The translations under genes were made by a program, and so were the position numbers. The notes below the pieces were generated by a model. That model saw only the letters and a list, made by a program, of their open reading frames with translations. It had not been told where the DNA came from and did no database searches. From Actinomycetes bacterium (lineage in GTDB: Bacteria; Actinomycetota; Actinomycetes; Propionibacteriales; Nocardioidaceae), in contig JAEWXC010000022.1 of assembly GCA_023396115.1 (NCBI GenBank), forward strand, positions 1-64,000: DNA of 64,000 bases. The letters run 5' to 3'. This document shows positions 48,768 through 57,202 of this stretch, piece by piece. The stretch's first letter is position 1. Each line of letters opens with the position of its first letter.

Positions 48768-50204
48768 ATGTCCAGGGTCAGGACCGTGAGGGGCGCCGTG
48801 CGCGCAGGACGGCGCCCGGTGCGCACGTGGGCGTTGCTCGGTGCGGCCGCGACGCTGGCTCTGAGCGGGTGCACCGACACCACCCCGAGCAGTGACCCGA
48901 CGCCCACCAAGAAGCCGACCCCGCAGGCGGTCCCGCTCGAGCTCGGCGTCGTCGGCACCGACGTCGAGATCGCCGAGTACCGCGAGATGGTCAAGGAGTA
49001 CAACGCCTCGACCACCGCCGCCAAGGTCTCGGTGGTGGCCTGGCCCACCACCGCCCAGGCTCACGAGGCGGTCGTGGCCGGGGACGTCCCCGACGTCTTC
49101 GTGAGTTCCCGCGGTGACCTGGCCGACCTGATCGCCGGCGAGAAGGTCGTGCCGGTCGGGGAGCTGCTCGACGAGCGCGGCGTCGACTTCGGCGACAAGT
49201 TCGCCCGGGACGCGGTGGAGGCCTTCGGCTCGGACGCCAAGCTCCAGTGCATGCCCTACAGCGTGTCGCCGCAGGTGGTGTTCTACAACACCGACCTGAT
49301 CGACTTCGACAAGATGCGCGAGCGCGGGCTCAACGTCCCCTCCAAGCTGGACCGCTGGACCTGGAACCAGTTCAGCACCGCCGCCCAGGTCGCCACCAAG
49401 CCGCGCCGCAAGATCGCCGGCTTCCACGTCGACGCCGACCTGCGCGGGATCGCCCCGTTCGTCCACTCGGCCGGCGGGAAGCTCTTCGACGACGAGGACA
49501 ACCCCACCGCCCTGGCGTTCTCCGACTCCGAGACAGTCGAGGCGCTGGAGAAGGTCCTGCCGGTGCTGCGTGACCCGCGGCTGACGCTCTCGCCCGAGCG
49601 CCTGGAGAAGGCCTCCGCGGTGGAGTGGTTCAAGCGCGGCAAGCTCGGCATGGTGGTCGGCAACCGGTCGCTGGTGCCGGAGCTGCGCGCCACCGAGGGA
49701 CTGAACTTCGACGTCATCGCGATCCCGTACGTGGAGAAGGCCGCCACGATCGGTGACCTGACCGGTCTGTGCATGTCGGCCGCCACCAAGGACCGCAACG
49801 CCGCCGCCGACCTGATGGCCTCGCTGGTCTCGGACGAGTCGGTGGCCCGGATCGCCGAGCTCGGCTACATGATGCCGGCCAACGTGTCGGTCTCCGGTTC
49901 CGAGGTGGTCCAGCAGCCCGACCAGATGCCCGAGCACTCCGAGGTGTTCGCCAGCACCGTCCGGTTCATGGCGATCCCGCCGTTGCTGAACGTGTGGGAG
50001 GAGCTCCAGGCGGCGGTCGACTCCCTGGTCGCTGACCTGCTCACCGCCGAGCCGCTGCTGGACCTGGAGGAGACCACGGCCGCCATCGACGAGGCGTCCC
50101 GGGCGATCCTGGACCCCGACGGCGACGGGGAGGCCGAGGACCCGACCGAGCCGTCCGAGACGCCCGGGTCCGGCAGCCCGACCGCGGAGCCCAGCACGTC
50201 CTGA
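48768..50204 (+). CDS. extracellular solute (sugar)-binding lipoprotein
   Basis: A 478-aa ABC-type substrate-binding protein. Signal peptide with lipobox LSGC (about residues 30-33), then the two-lobe fold of family 1 sugar-binding proteins: VPDVFVSSRGDLADLIAGEKVVPVGEL, MPYSVSPQVVFYNTDLID, and FKRGKLGMVVGNRSLVPELRATEGLNFDVIAIPY. The C-terminus is acidic and disordered (DPDGDGEAEDPTEPSE). No ABC permease or ATPase gene is adjacent, so the protein is an orphan in this window. GAGAGGGG precedes the ATG at 48768. It converges with RNase D, only 7 bp apart. Confidence 0.87.
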   Translation: MSRVRTVRGAVRAGRRPVRTWALLGAAATLALSGCTDTTPSSDPTPTKKPTPQAVPLELGVVGTDVEIAEYREMVKEYNASTTAAKVSVVAWPTTAQAHEAVVAGDVPDVFVSSRGDLADLIAGEKVVPVGELLDERGVDFGDKFARDAVEAFGSDAKLQCMPYSVSPQVVFYNTDLIDFDKMRERGLNVPSKLDRWTWNQFSTAAQVATKPRRKIAGFHVDADLRGIAPFVHSAGGKLFDDEDNPTALAFSDSETVEALEKVLPVLRDPRLTLSPERLEKASAVEWFKRGKLGMVVGNRSLVPELRATEGLNFDVIAIPYVEKAATIGDLTGLCMSAATKDRNAAADLMASLVSDESVARIAELGYMMPANVSVSGSEVVQQPDQMPEHSEVFASTVRFMAIPPLLNVWEELQAAVDSLVADLLTAEPLLDLEETTAAIDEASRAILDPDGDGEAEDPTEPSETPGSGSPTAEPSTS

Positions 50205-50211
50205 GCCGCGC

Positions 50212-51720
50212 TCAGTCCTGGCCGACCGCCTGCTCGGCCTCGATCGTGGCCTGTGCCAGCGGAGCGGCGGTGAGGTCCACCTGCCACTCCCGCGCGCCGT
50301 ACCCGCGCAGCTGGTCGGCGACCGCGTCGGTCAGGTCGGCGACGTCACGGGTGGCCGGCGGCTTCCACAGCAGCCGGCGCAGGCTGTCCGGGGTCAGCAG
50401 GTTCTCCAGCGGGACCGACAGGTCCTCGGCCAGCTCGGTCAGCGACTGCCGGCCCAGCGTCCAACGCTCCCCGGCGACCGGGTCCTTGTCGGCCCACAGC
50501 CGGGGCTGCGGCGGACCCTGCGAGGGGGCGGAGCGGGTGGGCAGGTCGGCCTCGTCGAGTGCCTGCGCGGCGGCGACTGCGTCGAGCCACACGTCGGCGT
50601 AGCGACTCGCGCCGCGGCCGTGGAACCCCCGCGCGTCCAGCAGGGCGCCCTTGTCGGTGGGCATCGTCGCGGCGGCGACCACGATCGCGGAGTCGGGGAT
50701 GATCCGACCGGGCGTCACGTCGCGCTCCGCGGCGATCGCGTCGCGGGCCTCCCAGATCGACTTCGCCACCGCCAGCGGGCGGCGGCCCTTGAGCTTGTGC
50801 AGCCCCGAGACCCGGCGCCAGGCGTCGGTGCGCACCGTCGGGGCGAAGTCGAGCAGGTGGGTGAACTCCTGCTCGGCCCAGGCGGTCTTGCCGGCGGCTG
50901 CGAGCTCGTCGACCATCCGCAGCCGCAGCTCGATCAGCACCTCCACGTCGAGCGCGGCGTACTCCAGCCACGGCTCGGGCAGCGGACGGGTGGACCAGTC
51001 GGCGGCCGAGTGCTCCTTGCGCAGCCGGCGCCCGAGCAGCACCTCGACCAGGGTGGCCAGCCCCACGCGGGGGTAGCCGAGCAGCCGGCCGGCCAGCTCG
51101 GTGTCGAAGATCGAGGTCGGGTGCAGCCCGGCCTCGCGCAGGCAGGCGATGTCCTGGGTGGCGGCGTGCAGGATCCACTGGGCCCCGCCCAGCGCGTCGT
51201 GCAGCGCGGAGAGGTCCTGGCCGAACGCGATCGGGTCGACCAGCCACGAGCCGGCACCCTCGCGACGGATCTGGATCAGGTAGGCCCGCTGCGAGTAGCG
51301 GTAGCCCGAGGCGCGCTCGGCGTCCAGCGCGACCGGCCCGGTGGCGGCGGCCAGGGCCCGGCAGGCCCGCTCCAGCTCCTCGGGGGTGTTGACCACCCCG
51401 GGCAACGGTTCGCGCAGCTCCAGCAGCGGCACCGCGTCCTCGTCGTCCTCGGTCTCCTCCGGCTTGCGCTCCGGCTCCGGGGGACGCTCGCGGCGGACCC
51501 GCTGGCTGCGGTCCCGCCGTCGGCGGGTCACCTTCGGGGCGCCGGCCCCGGGCTCGCCACCGGACTCGGCGCCCGACTCGGCACCGGGGTCGACCTCGGG
51601 CGGGGTGTCCGCGGCCCGGTCCCGGTCGTCAGCGGCGTCGTCGGCCGGCGTGGGTGCAGCGTGGCCGGCGGCCTCGAAGTCCGGGACCTGGAAGAGCGGA
51701 TCGGTGGGGGAGTGCGGCAT
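50212..51720 (-). CDS. rnd: ribonuclease D
   Basis: A 502-aa 3'-5' exoribonuclease acting on tRNA precursors and structured RNAs. The DEDDy exonuclease core is visible as VALDAERASGYRYSQRAYLIQIR (Asp-x-Glu), ILHAATQDIACL (Asp), and YAALDVEVLIELR (Tyr...Asp), followed by an HRDC domain (KLKGRRPLAVAKSIWEARDAIAAERDVTPGRIIPDSAI). The N-terminal ~100 residues are disordered and acidic/basic, longer than in E. coli. It starts at ATG 51720, 11 bp after the DUF3000 stop, and forms an operon with it, opposite hemE. The gene order is typical for actinobacteria. Confidence 0.9.
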   Translation of the reverse strand: MPHSPTDPLFQVPDFEAAGHAAPTPADDAADDRDRAADTPPEVDPGAESGAESGGEPGAGAPKVTRRRRDRSQRVRRERPPEPERKPEETEDDEDAVPLLELREPLPGVVNTPEELERACRALAAATGPVALDAERASGYRYSQRAYLIQIRREGAGSWLVDPIAFGQDLSALHDALGGAQWILHAATQDIACLREAGLHPTSIFDTELAGRLLGYPRVGLATLVEVLLGRRLRKEHSAADWSTRPLPEPWLEYAALDVEVLIELRLRMVDELAAAGKTAWAEQEFTHLLDFAPTVRTDAWRRVSGLHKLKGRRPLAVAKSIWEARDAIAAERDVTPGRIIPDSAIVVAAATMPTDKGALLDARGFHGRGASRYADVWLDAVAAAQALDEADLPTRSAPSQGPPQPRLWADKDPVAGERWTLGRQSLTELAEDLSVPLENLLTPDSLRRLLWKPPATRDVADLTDAVADQLRGYGAREWQVDLTAAPLAQATIEAEQAVGQD

Positions 51721-51731
51721 CGGCCTTCGTT

Positions 51732-52346
51732 TCAGACGCCCCGTTGTCCACGGCGGCTCGGGATGGCGGTCACGCCGTCGGGCACGGGCGGCAGACCCAC
51801 CGCGGTGCACAACAGCTCCCCCCATGCTTCCACGTGCGAGGACATCGGGTGCTCGGCGTCCAGCACCGGGGTCCACGACGCACGGATCTCGACCTGCGCG
51901 GTCGGGTCCTCCTCACCCATCCCGCCGAAGCTCTCGGTGGTCACGGTGGTGACCGATCCCGACGCCGCCACGTAGGGGGCGTCGTGGGCGATCAGGGCCT
52001 CGGTCAACCAGGACCAGCCGACCCCGGCCAGCAGTCCCTCGGCGACGGTTTCGGGGTCGACCTCGGCGCGCACGTAGACCACGCAGCGGAAGGTGCCCTG
52101 CCAGGCGTCGTTGCCCGCCGGGTCGTGCAGCAGGATGATCCGGCCGGTCCCCAGGTCGAGGTCGTCGACGGTGACGTCGGCGCTGAGTGCGGCCGAGTGC
52201 GGGGCGATCCGCTGCGGGGCCGGCATGTCCTCACAGAAGACCTCCGGTCGCAGGACGGCGGCACGCATGCTCGCCACGGACTCGACGAACTCCGCGGGGG
52301 GTGTGGCCACACCCGCTCCGGGGTGCGCCTCGGAACGGACGACCAT
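51732..52346 (-). CDS. DUF3000-family protein
   Basis: A 204-aa cytosolic protein of the actinobacterial DUF3000 family, recognisable from FVESVASMRAAVLRPEVFCEDMPAPQRIAPHSAALSADVT and GRIILLHDPAGNDAWQGTFRCVVYVRAEVDPE and the C-terminal SWTPVLDAEHPMSSHVEAWGELLCTAVGLPPVP. Function is unknown. It is usually found between hemE and RNase D, as here, and is divergent from hemE with a 71-bp shared promoter region. Confidence 0.9.
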   Translation of the reverse strand: MVVRSEAHPGAGVATPPAEFVESVASMRAAVLRPEVFCEDMPAPQRIAPHSAALSADVTVDDLDLGTGRIILLHDPAGNDAWQGTFRCVVYVRAEVDPETVAEGLLAGVGWSWLTEALIAHDAPYVAASGSVTTVTTESFGGMGEEDPTAQVEIRASWTPVLDAEHPMSSHVEAWGELLCTAVGLPPVPDGVTAIPSRRGQRGV

Positions 52347-52404
52347 GGGTCCACAGTAGGTCGGCCGGGCCCGTGGCGATGTGCCAACACGCCGCCTGAC
52401 CTGC

Positions 52405-52410
52405 GAGGAT
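52405..52410 (+). promoter_or_regulatory. -10 box of hemE, leaderless
   Basis: GAGGAT ends 7 bp before the hemE ATG at 52418; the transcript probably begins at the A of ATG. No Shine-Dalgarno sequence is needed. Confidence 0.4.
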
Positions 52411-52417
52411 CACCCGC

Positions 52418-53446
52418 ATGAGTCACCCCGCCCTTGCCGACAGCGTCTTCCTCCGTGCCGCCCGCGGCGAGTCGGTGCCGCGGCCCCCGGTCTGGTACAT
52501 GCGCCAGGCCGGCCGCTCGCTGCCGGAGTACCTGAAGATCCGCGAGGGCGTCGCGATGCTCGACTCCTGCATGGACCCGGGGATGGTCCACGAGATCACC
52601 ATGCAGCCGGTGCGCCGCTACGGGGTGGACGCGGCGATCTTCTTCTCCGACATCGTGCTCCCGCTCAAGGCGGTCGGTGTCGACCTCGACATCAAGCCGG
52701 GCATCGGTCCGGTCGTGGCCAACCCGGTCCGGACCATGGCCGACGTGGAGGCCATCGAGGACCTCACCCCCGAGCACGTCGGCTTCATCACCGAGGCCGT
52801 CACCTCGCTGGTCGGCGAGCTCGGTGGCACCCCGCTGATCGGCTTCGCCGGGGCACCGTTCACGGTCGCCTCCTACCTGGTCGAGGGCGGTCCGTCGAAG
52901 GAGCACGCCAAGACCAAGGCGATGATGTTCGGCGCCCCCGACGTGTGGGACGCGCTGATGTGCAAGATCGCCCAGCAGGCTGCCGCCTACCTGCAGGTGC
53001 AGGTCGCGGCCGGCGCCTCGGCGGTGCAGCTCTTCGACTCCTGGGCCGGGGCCCTGACCCCCGACGACTACCGCACCCACGTGATGCCGCACTCGGCCCG
53101 GGTGCTGGCCGCTGCCGGCGAGCTGGGGGTCCCGCGGATCCACTTCGGCGTCGGCACCTCCAACCTGCTGGAGCTGATGGGGGAGGCGGGCGCGGACGTG
53201 GTCGGCGTCGACTGGCGCACCCCGCTGGTCGACGCGATCGACCGGGTCGGCGACCGGGGCGTGCAGGGCAACCTGGACCCGACGCTGGTCTTCGCCCCGA
53301 CCGAGGTGATGCTGGAGCGCGCCGCGCAGGTCATCGAGGCCGGCAAGCGCGCCAAGGGGCACATCTTCAACCTCGGGCACGGCGTGATCCCCAGCACCGA
53401 CCCCGACCAGCTGCTCAGGCTGACGGAGTTCGTGCAGGGGCGCTGA
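52418..53446 (+). CDS. hemE: uroporphyrinogen decarboxylase
   Basis: A 342-aa enzyme converting uroporphyrinogen III to coproporphyrinogen III. Conserved motifs include PPVWYMRQAGRSLPEY (arginine-rich substrate loop), DAAIFFSDIVLPL with catalytic Asp, GFAGAPFTVASYLVEGG, QLFDSWAGAL, and FNLGHGVIPSTDPDQL. It is apparently leaderless. In this genus it is normally followed closely by hemY and hemQ; here a LysR regulator and sulfur cassette of about 6 kb intervene. Its 3' end overlaps the convergent LysR gene by 32 bp. Confidence 0.95.
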   Translation: MSHPALADSVFLRAARGESVPRPPVWYMRQAGRSLPEYLKIREGVAMLDSCMDPGMVHEITMQPVRRYGVDAAIFFSDIVLPLKAVGVDLDIKPGIGPVVANPVRTMADVEAIEDLTPEHVGFITEAVTSLVGELGGTPLIGFAGAPFTVASYLVEGGPSKEHAKTKAMMFGAPDVWDALMCKIAQQAAAYLQVQVAAGASAVQLFDSWAGALTPDDYRTHVMPHSARVLAAAGELGVPRIHFGVGTSNLLELMGEAGADVVGVDWRTPLVDAIDRVGDRGVQGNLDPTLVFAPTEVMLERAAQVIEAGKRAKGHIFNLGHGVIPSTDPDQLLRLTEFVQGR

Positions 53447-54368
53447 CCGCCCCCGTCCCCCGGCCAGCACTCCCGGCTGACCCGGTGAGCAGGGCAGCCT
53501 GACGGGCCAGTGCGGCGGCCAGGTCGGCGCACGCGCGTGGCAGCCGGACCGCGCCCCGGTGCAGCAGCACCAGCCGCACCCGCGTGGGCGGGACCAGGGG
53601 CCGGGTCAGGAGCGCCCCGGTCCGGACCAGGGCGTCGTGCGCCACGCTGAAGTCGGGCAGCACCGCCACGCCCACGCCCCGGGCCACCAGGGCGGTGCCC
53701 GTCTCGGGTCCGTCGACGGTGCAGACCACGACCGGGGCGTCCCCGGCCCGTCCGCCGAGGGGCATCGGGTGCGGGTCCCGCACCCCGACCAGCCGCTCGC
53801 CGGCCAGCTGGGAGCCGGTCACGGCCGACGCCGCGGCCAGGGGGTGCCCGGCGGGGACGACGACGACCGGTGACCCGAGCAGCAGGTCCACGCCGACCAG
53901 TCCCTCGGGCAGTTCCTCGTCCCCGGCCAGCGTGATCAGCCCCAGGTCCGCCCGCCCCTCGACCAGGGCCTGGACCAGCTCGCCCCGCCCGGCGGTGAGC
54001 AGGTCCACGCGCCCGCCGGGACGCACCCGGGTGAACGTGTGCACTGCCGGGGCCAGGACCGCGGCCGACCCGGCGCCGGCCTGGACCAGTCGGACCGTGC
54101 GGGTGGTGTGCTGGGCGGTGCCCGCCGCGCTGCGCAGCCGTTCGACCGCGTCCAGCACCTCCTGCATGGACCCGAGCAGCTCCTGACCGTCCCGGCTGAT
54201 CCGTGCCCCGGAGCGGCGCCGGTCCAGCAGCGTGACGCCCAGCTCGCGCTCGAGGTTGCGCACCGACTCGCTCAGCGCCGGCTGGGACAGGTGCAGCTGC
54301 TCGCTGGCCCGGCGCAGGGAGCCGTGCCGGGTGACGGCGGTCAGGTGCTCGAGCTGTTCGATCCTCAC
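53415..54368 (-). CDS. LysR-family transcriptional regulator
   Basis: A 317-aa regulator with N-terminal winged helix (IEQLEHLTAVTRHGSLRRASEQLHLSQPALSESVRNLERELGVTLLDR) and a periplasmic-binding-like effector domain from about residue 92. The start is GTG 54368 with GAGGAG ahead. It is divergent from a flavin-monooxygenase operon for organosulfur use and most likely controls it, in the way CysB/Cbl-like or SsuR/CbsR-type LysR proteins control sulfonate genes (family knowledge plus context). The C-terminus overlaps the end of hemE by 32 bp, suggesting the cassette was placed tightly behind hemE. Confidence 0.88.
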   Translation of the reverse strand: MRIEQLEHLTAVTRHGSLRRASEQLHLSQPALSESVRNLERELGVTLLDRRRSGARISRDGQELLGSMQEVLDAVERLRSAAGTAQHTTRTVRLVQAGAGSAAVLAPAVHTFTRVRPGGRVDLLTAGRGELVQALVEGRADLGLITLAGDEELPEGLVGVDLLLGSPVVVVPAGHPLAAASAVTGSQLAGERLVGVRDPHPMPLGGRAGDAPVVVCTVDGPETGTALVARGVGVAVLPDFSVAHDALVRTGALLTRPLVPPTRVRLVLLHRGAVRLPRACADLAAALARQAALLTGSAGSAGRGTGAVSAPARTPSA

Positions 54369-54490
54369 GCTGCTCCTCGGGGCGTGGCCGGTCTCCGCCG
54401 GTCGGCGCGGGTGCAAGGTCCGGCCGACGGGGGCGACGGTGGCGCCGGAGGTCGGGGTCCTTGAGTGCCGTCCCGATAGTACACAAACTA

Positions 54491-54513
54491 ACTCGACAAA
54501 CATTGATTCGAGT
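54491..54513. promoter_or_regulatory. candidate LysR operator
   Basis: ACTCGA-N11-TCGAGT is a perfect 6-bp inverted repeat in the AT-richer part of the divergent region between lysR and the first monooxygenase. The 11-bp spacing is that of LysR boxes, though the central bases read A-N11-T rather than the usual T-N11-A. Confidence 0.45.
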
Positions 54514-54553
54514 CGGCGGTGATCCTGCCGGCTCAGCAGCGGGAGGACCGACC

Positions 54554-55840
54554 ATGACCCAGACCTCGTCCCCGACCCAGCCCCCGACCCTGACTCCGAT
54601 CCAGATGTCTGCTCTCGGTGGCCCCCAGACCCTGGCCACCGTGCAGGCGCGGCTCGCCACGGTGCTGGCCGCGATCGCCGAGGGTGCCGTGCCCCGCGAG
54701 ATCGCCGGCGACCTCCCCGTCGAGCAGGTCGAGTGGATCCGGGCGGTCGGGTTCGGGGCCTTGCGGGTGCCGGTGGTGCACGGTGGTGCCGGCCTGTCGC
54801 TGCCGGACCTGACCAGCCTGTGGATCGACCTGGCTGCCGCGGACTCCAACCTGACCCAGGCGCTGCGCGGTCACGCCGCGTTCGTCGAGGACCGACTCTG
54901 GGCGTACCGGTGCGGGCAGGACCAGGGTGCGTGGTTCGACCGGTTCGCGGCCGGCCACCTGGTCGGCAACGCCTGGTCGGAGACCGGCGGGGCCGGGACG
55001 CGGGAGACGCTGTTCGCTCCTGAGAGTGAGGCGTTCCGGCTGGACGGGCGCAAGTACTACACGACCGGGTCCATCTACGCCGACTGGATCGACGTCCGCG
55101 CCCGGCGTGCCGACGGCAGTGAGGTGATCGCCCTGGTGTGCACCGACCAGCCGGGCGTCCAGGTGCTCGACGACTGGGACGGCTTCGGTCAGCGGGGCAC
55201 CGGCAGTGGCACGGCGATCTTCACCCGCGCCCGGGTCGAGGTGGCCGACGTCGTGGCGGTGGGCGAGCGGTTCCCGTACCAGTCCGCGCTCTACCAGCTG
55301 AACCTGCTGGCCACCCTGGTCGGGATCGGTCGGGCGGCCCTGCGGGACGTGGTCGACCAGGTCCGGGCGCGGTGTCGGAACTTCTCCCACGCCAACACCT
55401 CCCGGGTCCGCGACGACCCGCAGGTGCTGGCCCGGGTCGGGGAGATCGCTGCCGCGGTCCGTGCGGCGGAGGCGGTCACGCTGGCGGCCGCCGCGCAGGT
55501 GGACCGGGTGGCGGTGGGGGTCGGGACCTGGGGAGCCGACGAGTTGGCCCGGCTCGTGGAGGAGGCCGAGGTGGCGGTCTCGTCCGCGCAGGTCGTGGTC
55601 ACCGACCTGGTCCTGCGGGCCACCAGCGACCTGTTCGACACGCTCGGCGCCTCCGCGACCTCCCGGGGGTGCGCCCTGGACCGCCACTGGCGCAACGCCC
55701 GCACCGTCTCCTCGCACAACCCGCGCATCCTCAAGGCCCGCGTGGTCGGGGAGAACCTGGTCAACGGCACGGCGCCACCCCACGCCTGGGTGGTCGGGGC
55801 CACGGAGCGCGGGGTGGACGGTGCTGGAGTCTGTCCGTAA
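54554..55840 (+). CDS. DszC/SfnC-type flavin monooxygenase (acyl-CoA dehydrogenase fold)
   Basis: A 428-aa member of the acyl-CoA dehydrogenase-like monooxygenases that use reduced FMN from a partner reductase to attack sulfur or sulfone compounds. Motifs are GALRVPVVHGGAGLSLPDL, GNAWSETGGAGTRETLF, KYYTTGSIYADWIDV, LDDWDGFGQRGTGSGT, and the C-terminal CALDRHWRNARTVSSHNP, which holds the His/Arg pair conserved in DszC-like enzymes. GGGAGGA precedes the ATG at 54554. First gene of the sulfur operon, divergent from lysR. The natural substrate (sulfone, sulfonate or thioether) is not determined. Confidence 0.85.
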   Translation: MTQTSSPTQPPTLTPIQMSALGGPQTLATVQARLATVLAAIAEGAVPREIAGDLPVEQVEWIRAVGFGALRVPVVHGGAGLSLPDLTSLWIDLAAADSNLTQALRGHAAFVEDRLWAYRCGQDQGAWFDRFAAGHLVGNAWSETGGAGTRETLFAPESEAFRLDGRKYYTTGSIYADWIDVRARRADGSEVIALVCTDQPGVQVLDDWDGFGQRGTGSGTAIFTRARVEVADVVAVGERFPYQSALYQLNLLATLVGIGRAALRDVVDQVRARCRNFSHANTSRVRDDPQVLARVGEIAAAVRAAEAVTLAAAAQVDRVAVGVGTWGADELARLVEEAEVAVSSAQVVVTDLVLRATSDLFDTLGASATSRGCALDRHWRNARTVSSHNPRILKARVVGENLVNGTAPPHAWVVGATERGVDGAGVCP

Positions 55841-55881
55841 ATCCGCTAAAGTGCATTGAATTACTAGAGATTGGAGTGCGG

Positions 55882-55920
55882 ATGCACCACGGACTCACGC
55901 CTGCAGGGGCGACGCCATGA
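55882..55920 (+). CDS. 12-residue leader ORF (MHHGLTPAGATP)
   Basis: ATG at 55882 with GGAG 5-6 bp before it opens 12 codons and stops at TGA 55918-55920, which overlaps the ATG of the next monooxygenase (55917, ATGA). The placement gives translational coupling. The preceding sequence (about 55845-55872) is AT-rich and could hold an internal promoter. No Cys codons are present, so it is not a polycysteine attenuator. Confidence 0.4.
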   Translation: MHHGLTPAGATP

Positions 55921-57179
55921 GCGCATTGACCACACCACCGCCCGCGACCCCGTGGCGCAACCACGCCGCCCAGGTGGCCGAGGTGCTCGACACCGACGTG
56001 CCGGTGCTCCGGGCCGAGGAGGCCCTGGTCGTGGCCCGGGCCCTGGCCGGGCGGTTCGCCCCTGGTGCCGCCGCCCGGGACGCCGACCGCCGGATCCCGG
56101 TCACCGAGTACCGAGAACTGGCCGCCTCAGGGCTGCTCGCCCTGACCGTCCCCGCCGAGCACGGCGGCCCCGACCTGCGGGTGCGCACCGTGACCGAGGT
56201 CTTCCGGACCCTGGCCGAGGCCGACCCGAGCCTGGCGCAGCTGCCGCACAGCCACTACGTCTACGTCAACGCGCTGCGGCACCGCGGCACCCCGGCCCAG
56301 CGTCGGTTCTTCTTCGACCAGGTGCGCGCCGGCCGGACCTTCGGCAACGCCCAGTCCGAGGTGGGCACCCGCCACGTCCGCGAGCACCGCACCACCCTGT
56401 ACCCCACCCCCGGCGGGCGGTGGCGGCTCGAGGGGGAGAAGGCCTATGCGACCGGCGCCCTGGTCTCCGACTGGATCCCGGTCCTGGCCCACCGCGACGT
56501 GGACGGGCCGATGCACGTGGCCTGGGTGCAGCGCACCGCGACCGGGGTCGAGGTGGTCGACGACTGGGACGGGATGGGACAGCGCACCACCGCCTCCGGC
56601 ACGGTCCGGCTCACCGGCGTCGACGTGGCGCCGGAGATGCTGATGGAGCACGGCGAGATCTTCGCCGACGGGCCGCAGACCTACGGAGCGTTCGCCCAGG
56701 TGCTGCACGCCGCCATCGACGCCGGCATCGCCCGCGGGGCGCTGGACGAGGCCGCGGGCTTCGTCACCACCCGGTCCCGCCCGCACCCCGACGCCGGAGT
56801 CACCCGGCACGCCGACGACCCCCTGGTGCAGCACGCCTTCGGGGAGATGGAGCTCGCCGTCCGCGCCGCCGAGGCGCTGCTGGCCCAGGCCGCCCGCGCC
56901 GTGGACGAGGCCGACCTGGACCTGACCCCGCAGACCGCGGCCGCGGCCAGCCTGGCCACCGCGGCGGCCCGTGCGGCCACCAGCAGCGCCGCGGTCGAGG
57001 TCTCCAGCCGGCTCTTCGAGGTCGCCGGCACCCGTGCGTCCCTGCACGGGCTCAACCTGCACCGGCACTGGCGCAACGCGCGCACCCACACCCTGCACGA
57101 CCCCGCGGCGTGGAAGGTCCAGCACCTGGGCCGCCACGCCCTCGACGGCACCCTGCCCCCCGCCCACGGCCAGCTCTGA
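55917..57179 (+). CDS. DszC/SfnC-type flavin monooxygenase, second copy
   Basis: A 420-aa paralogue of the enzyme at 54554-55840, with the same fold and motifs: LLALTVPAEHGGPDLRVRTV, FGNAQSEVGTRHVREH, KAYATGALVSDWIPV, VDDWDGMGQRTTASGT and NLHRHWRNARTHTLHDP. It resembles SfnC, which works with an SsuD-like enzyme in methanesulfonate/sulfone metabolism. It is downstream of the first copy by 76 bp and 23 bp ahead of ssuD. Two divergent paralogues in one operon imply different substrates or successive oxidation steps. Confidence 0.86.
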   Translation: MSALTTPPPATPWRNHAAQVAEVLDTDVPVLRAEEALVVARALAGRFAPGAAARDADRRIPVTEYRELAASGLLALTVPAEHGGPDLRVRTVTEVFRTLAEADPSLAQLPHSHYVYVNALRHRGTPAQRRFFFDQVRAGRTFGNAQSEVGTRHVREHRTTLYPTPGGRWRLEGEKAYATGALVSDWIPVLAHRDVDGPMHVAWVQRTATGVEVVDDWDGMGQRTTASGTVRLTGVDVAPEMLMEHGEIFADGPQTYGAFAQVLHAAIDAGIARGALDEAAGFVTTRSRPHPDAGVTRHADDPLVQHAFGEMELAVRAAEALLAQAARAVDEADLDLTPQTAAAASLATAAARAATSSAAVEVSSRLFEVAGTRASLHGLNLHRHWRNARTHTLHDPAAWKVQHLGRHALDGTLPPAHGQL

Positions 57180-57202
57180 ACGAGCAGCTGCGAAGGAGAG
57201 AG

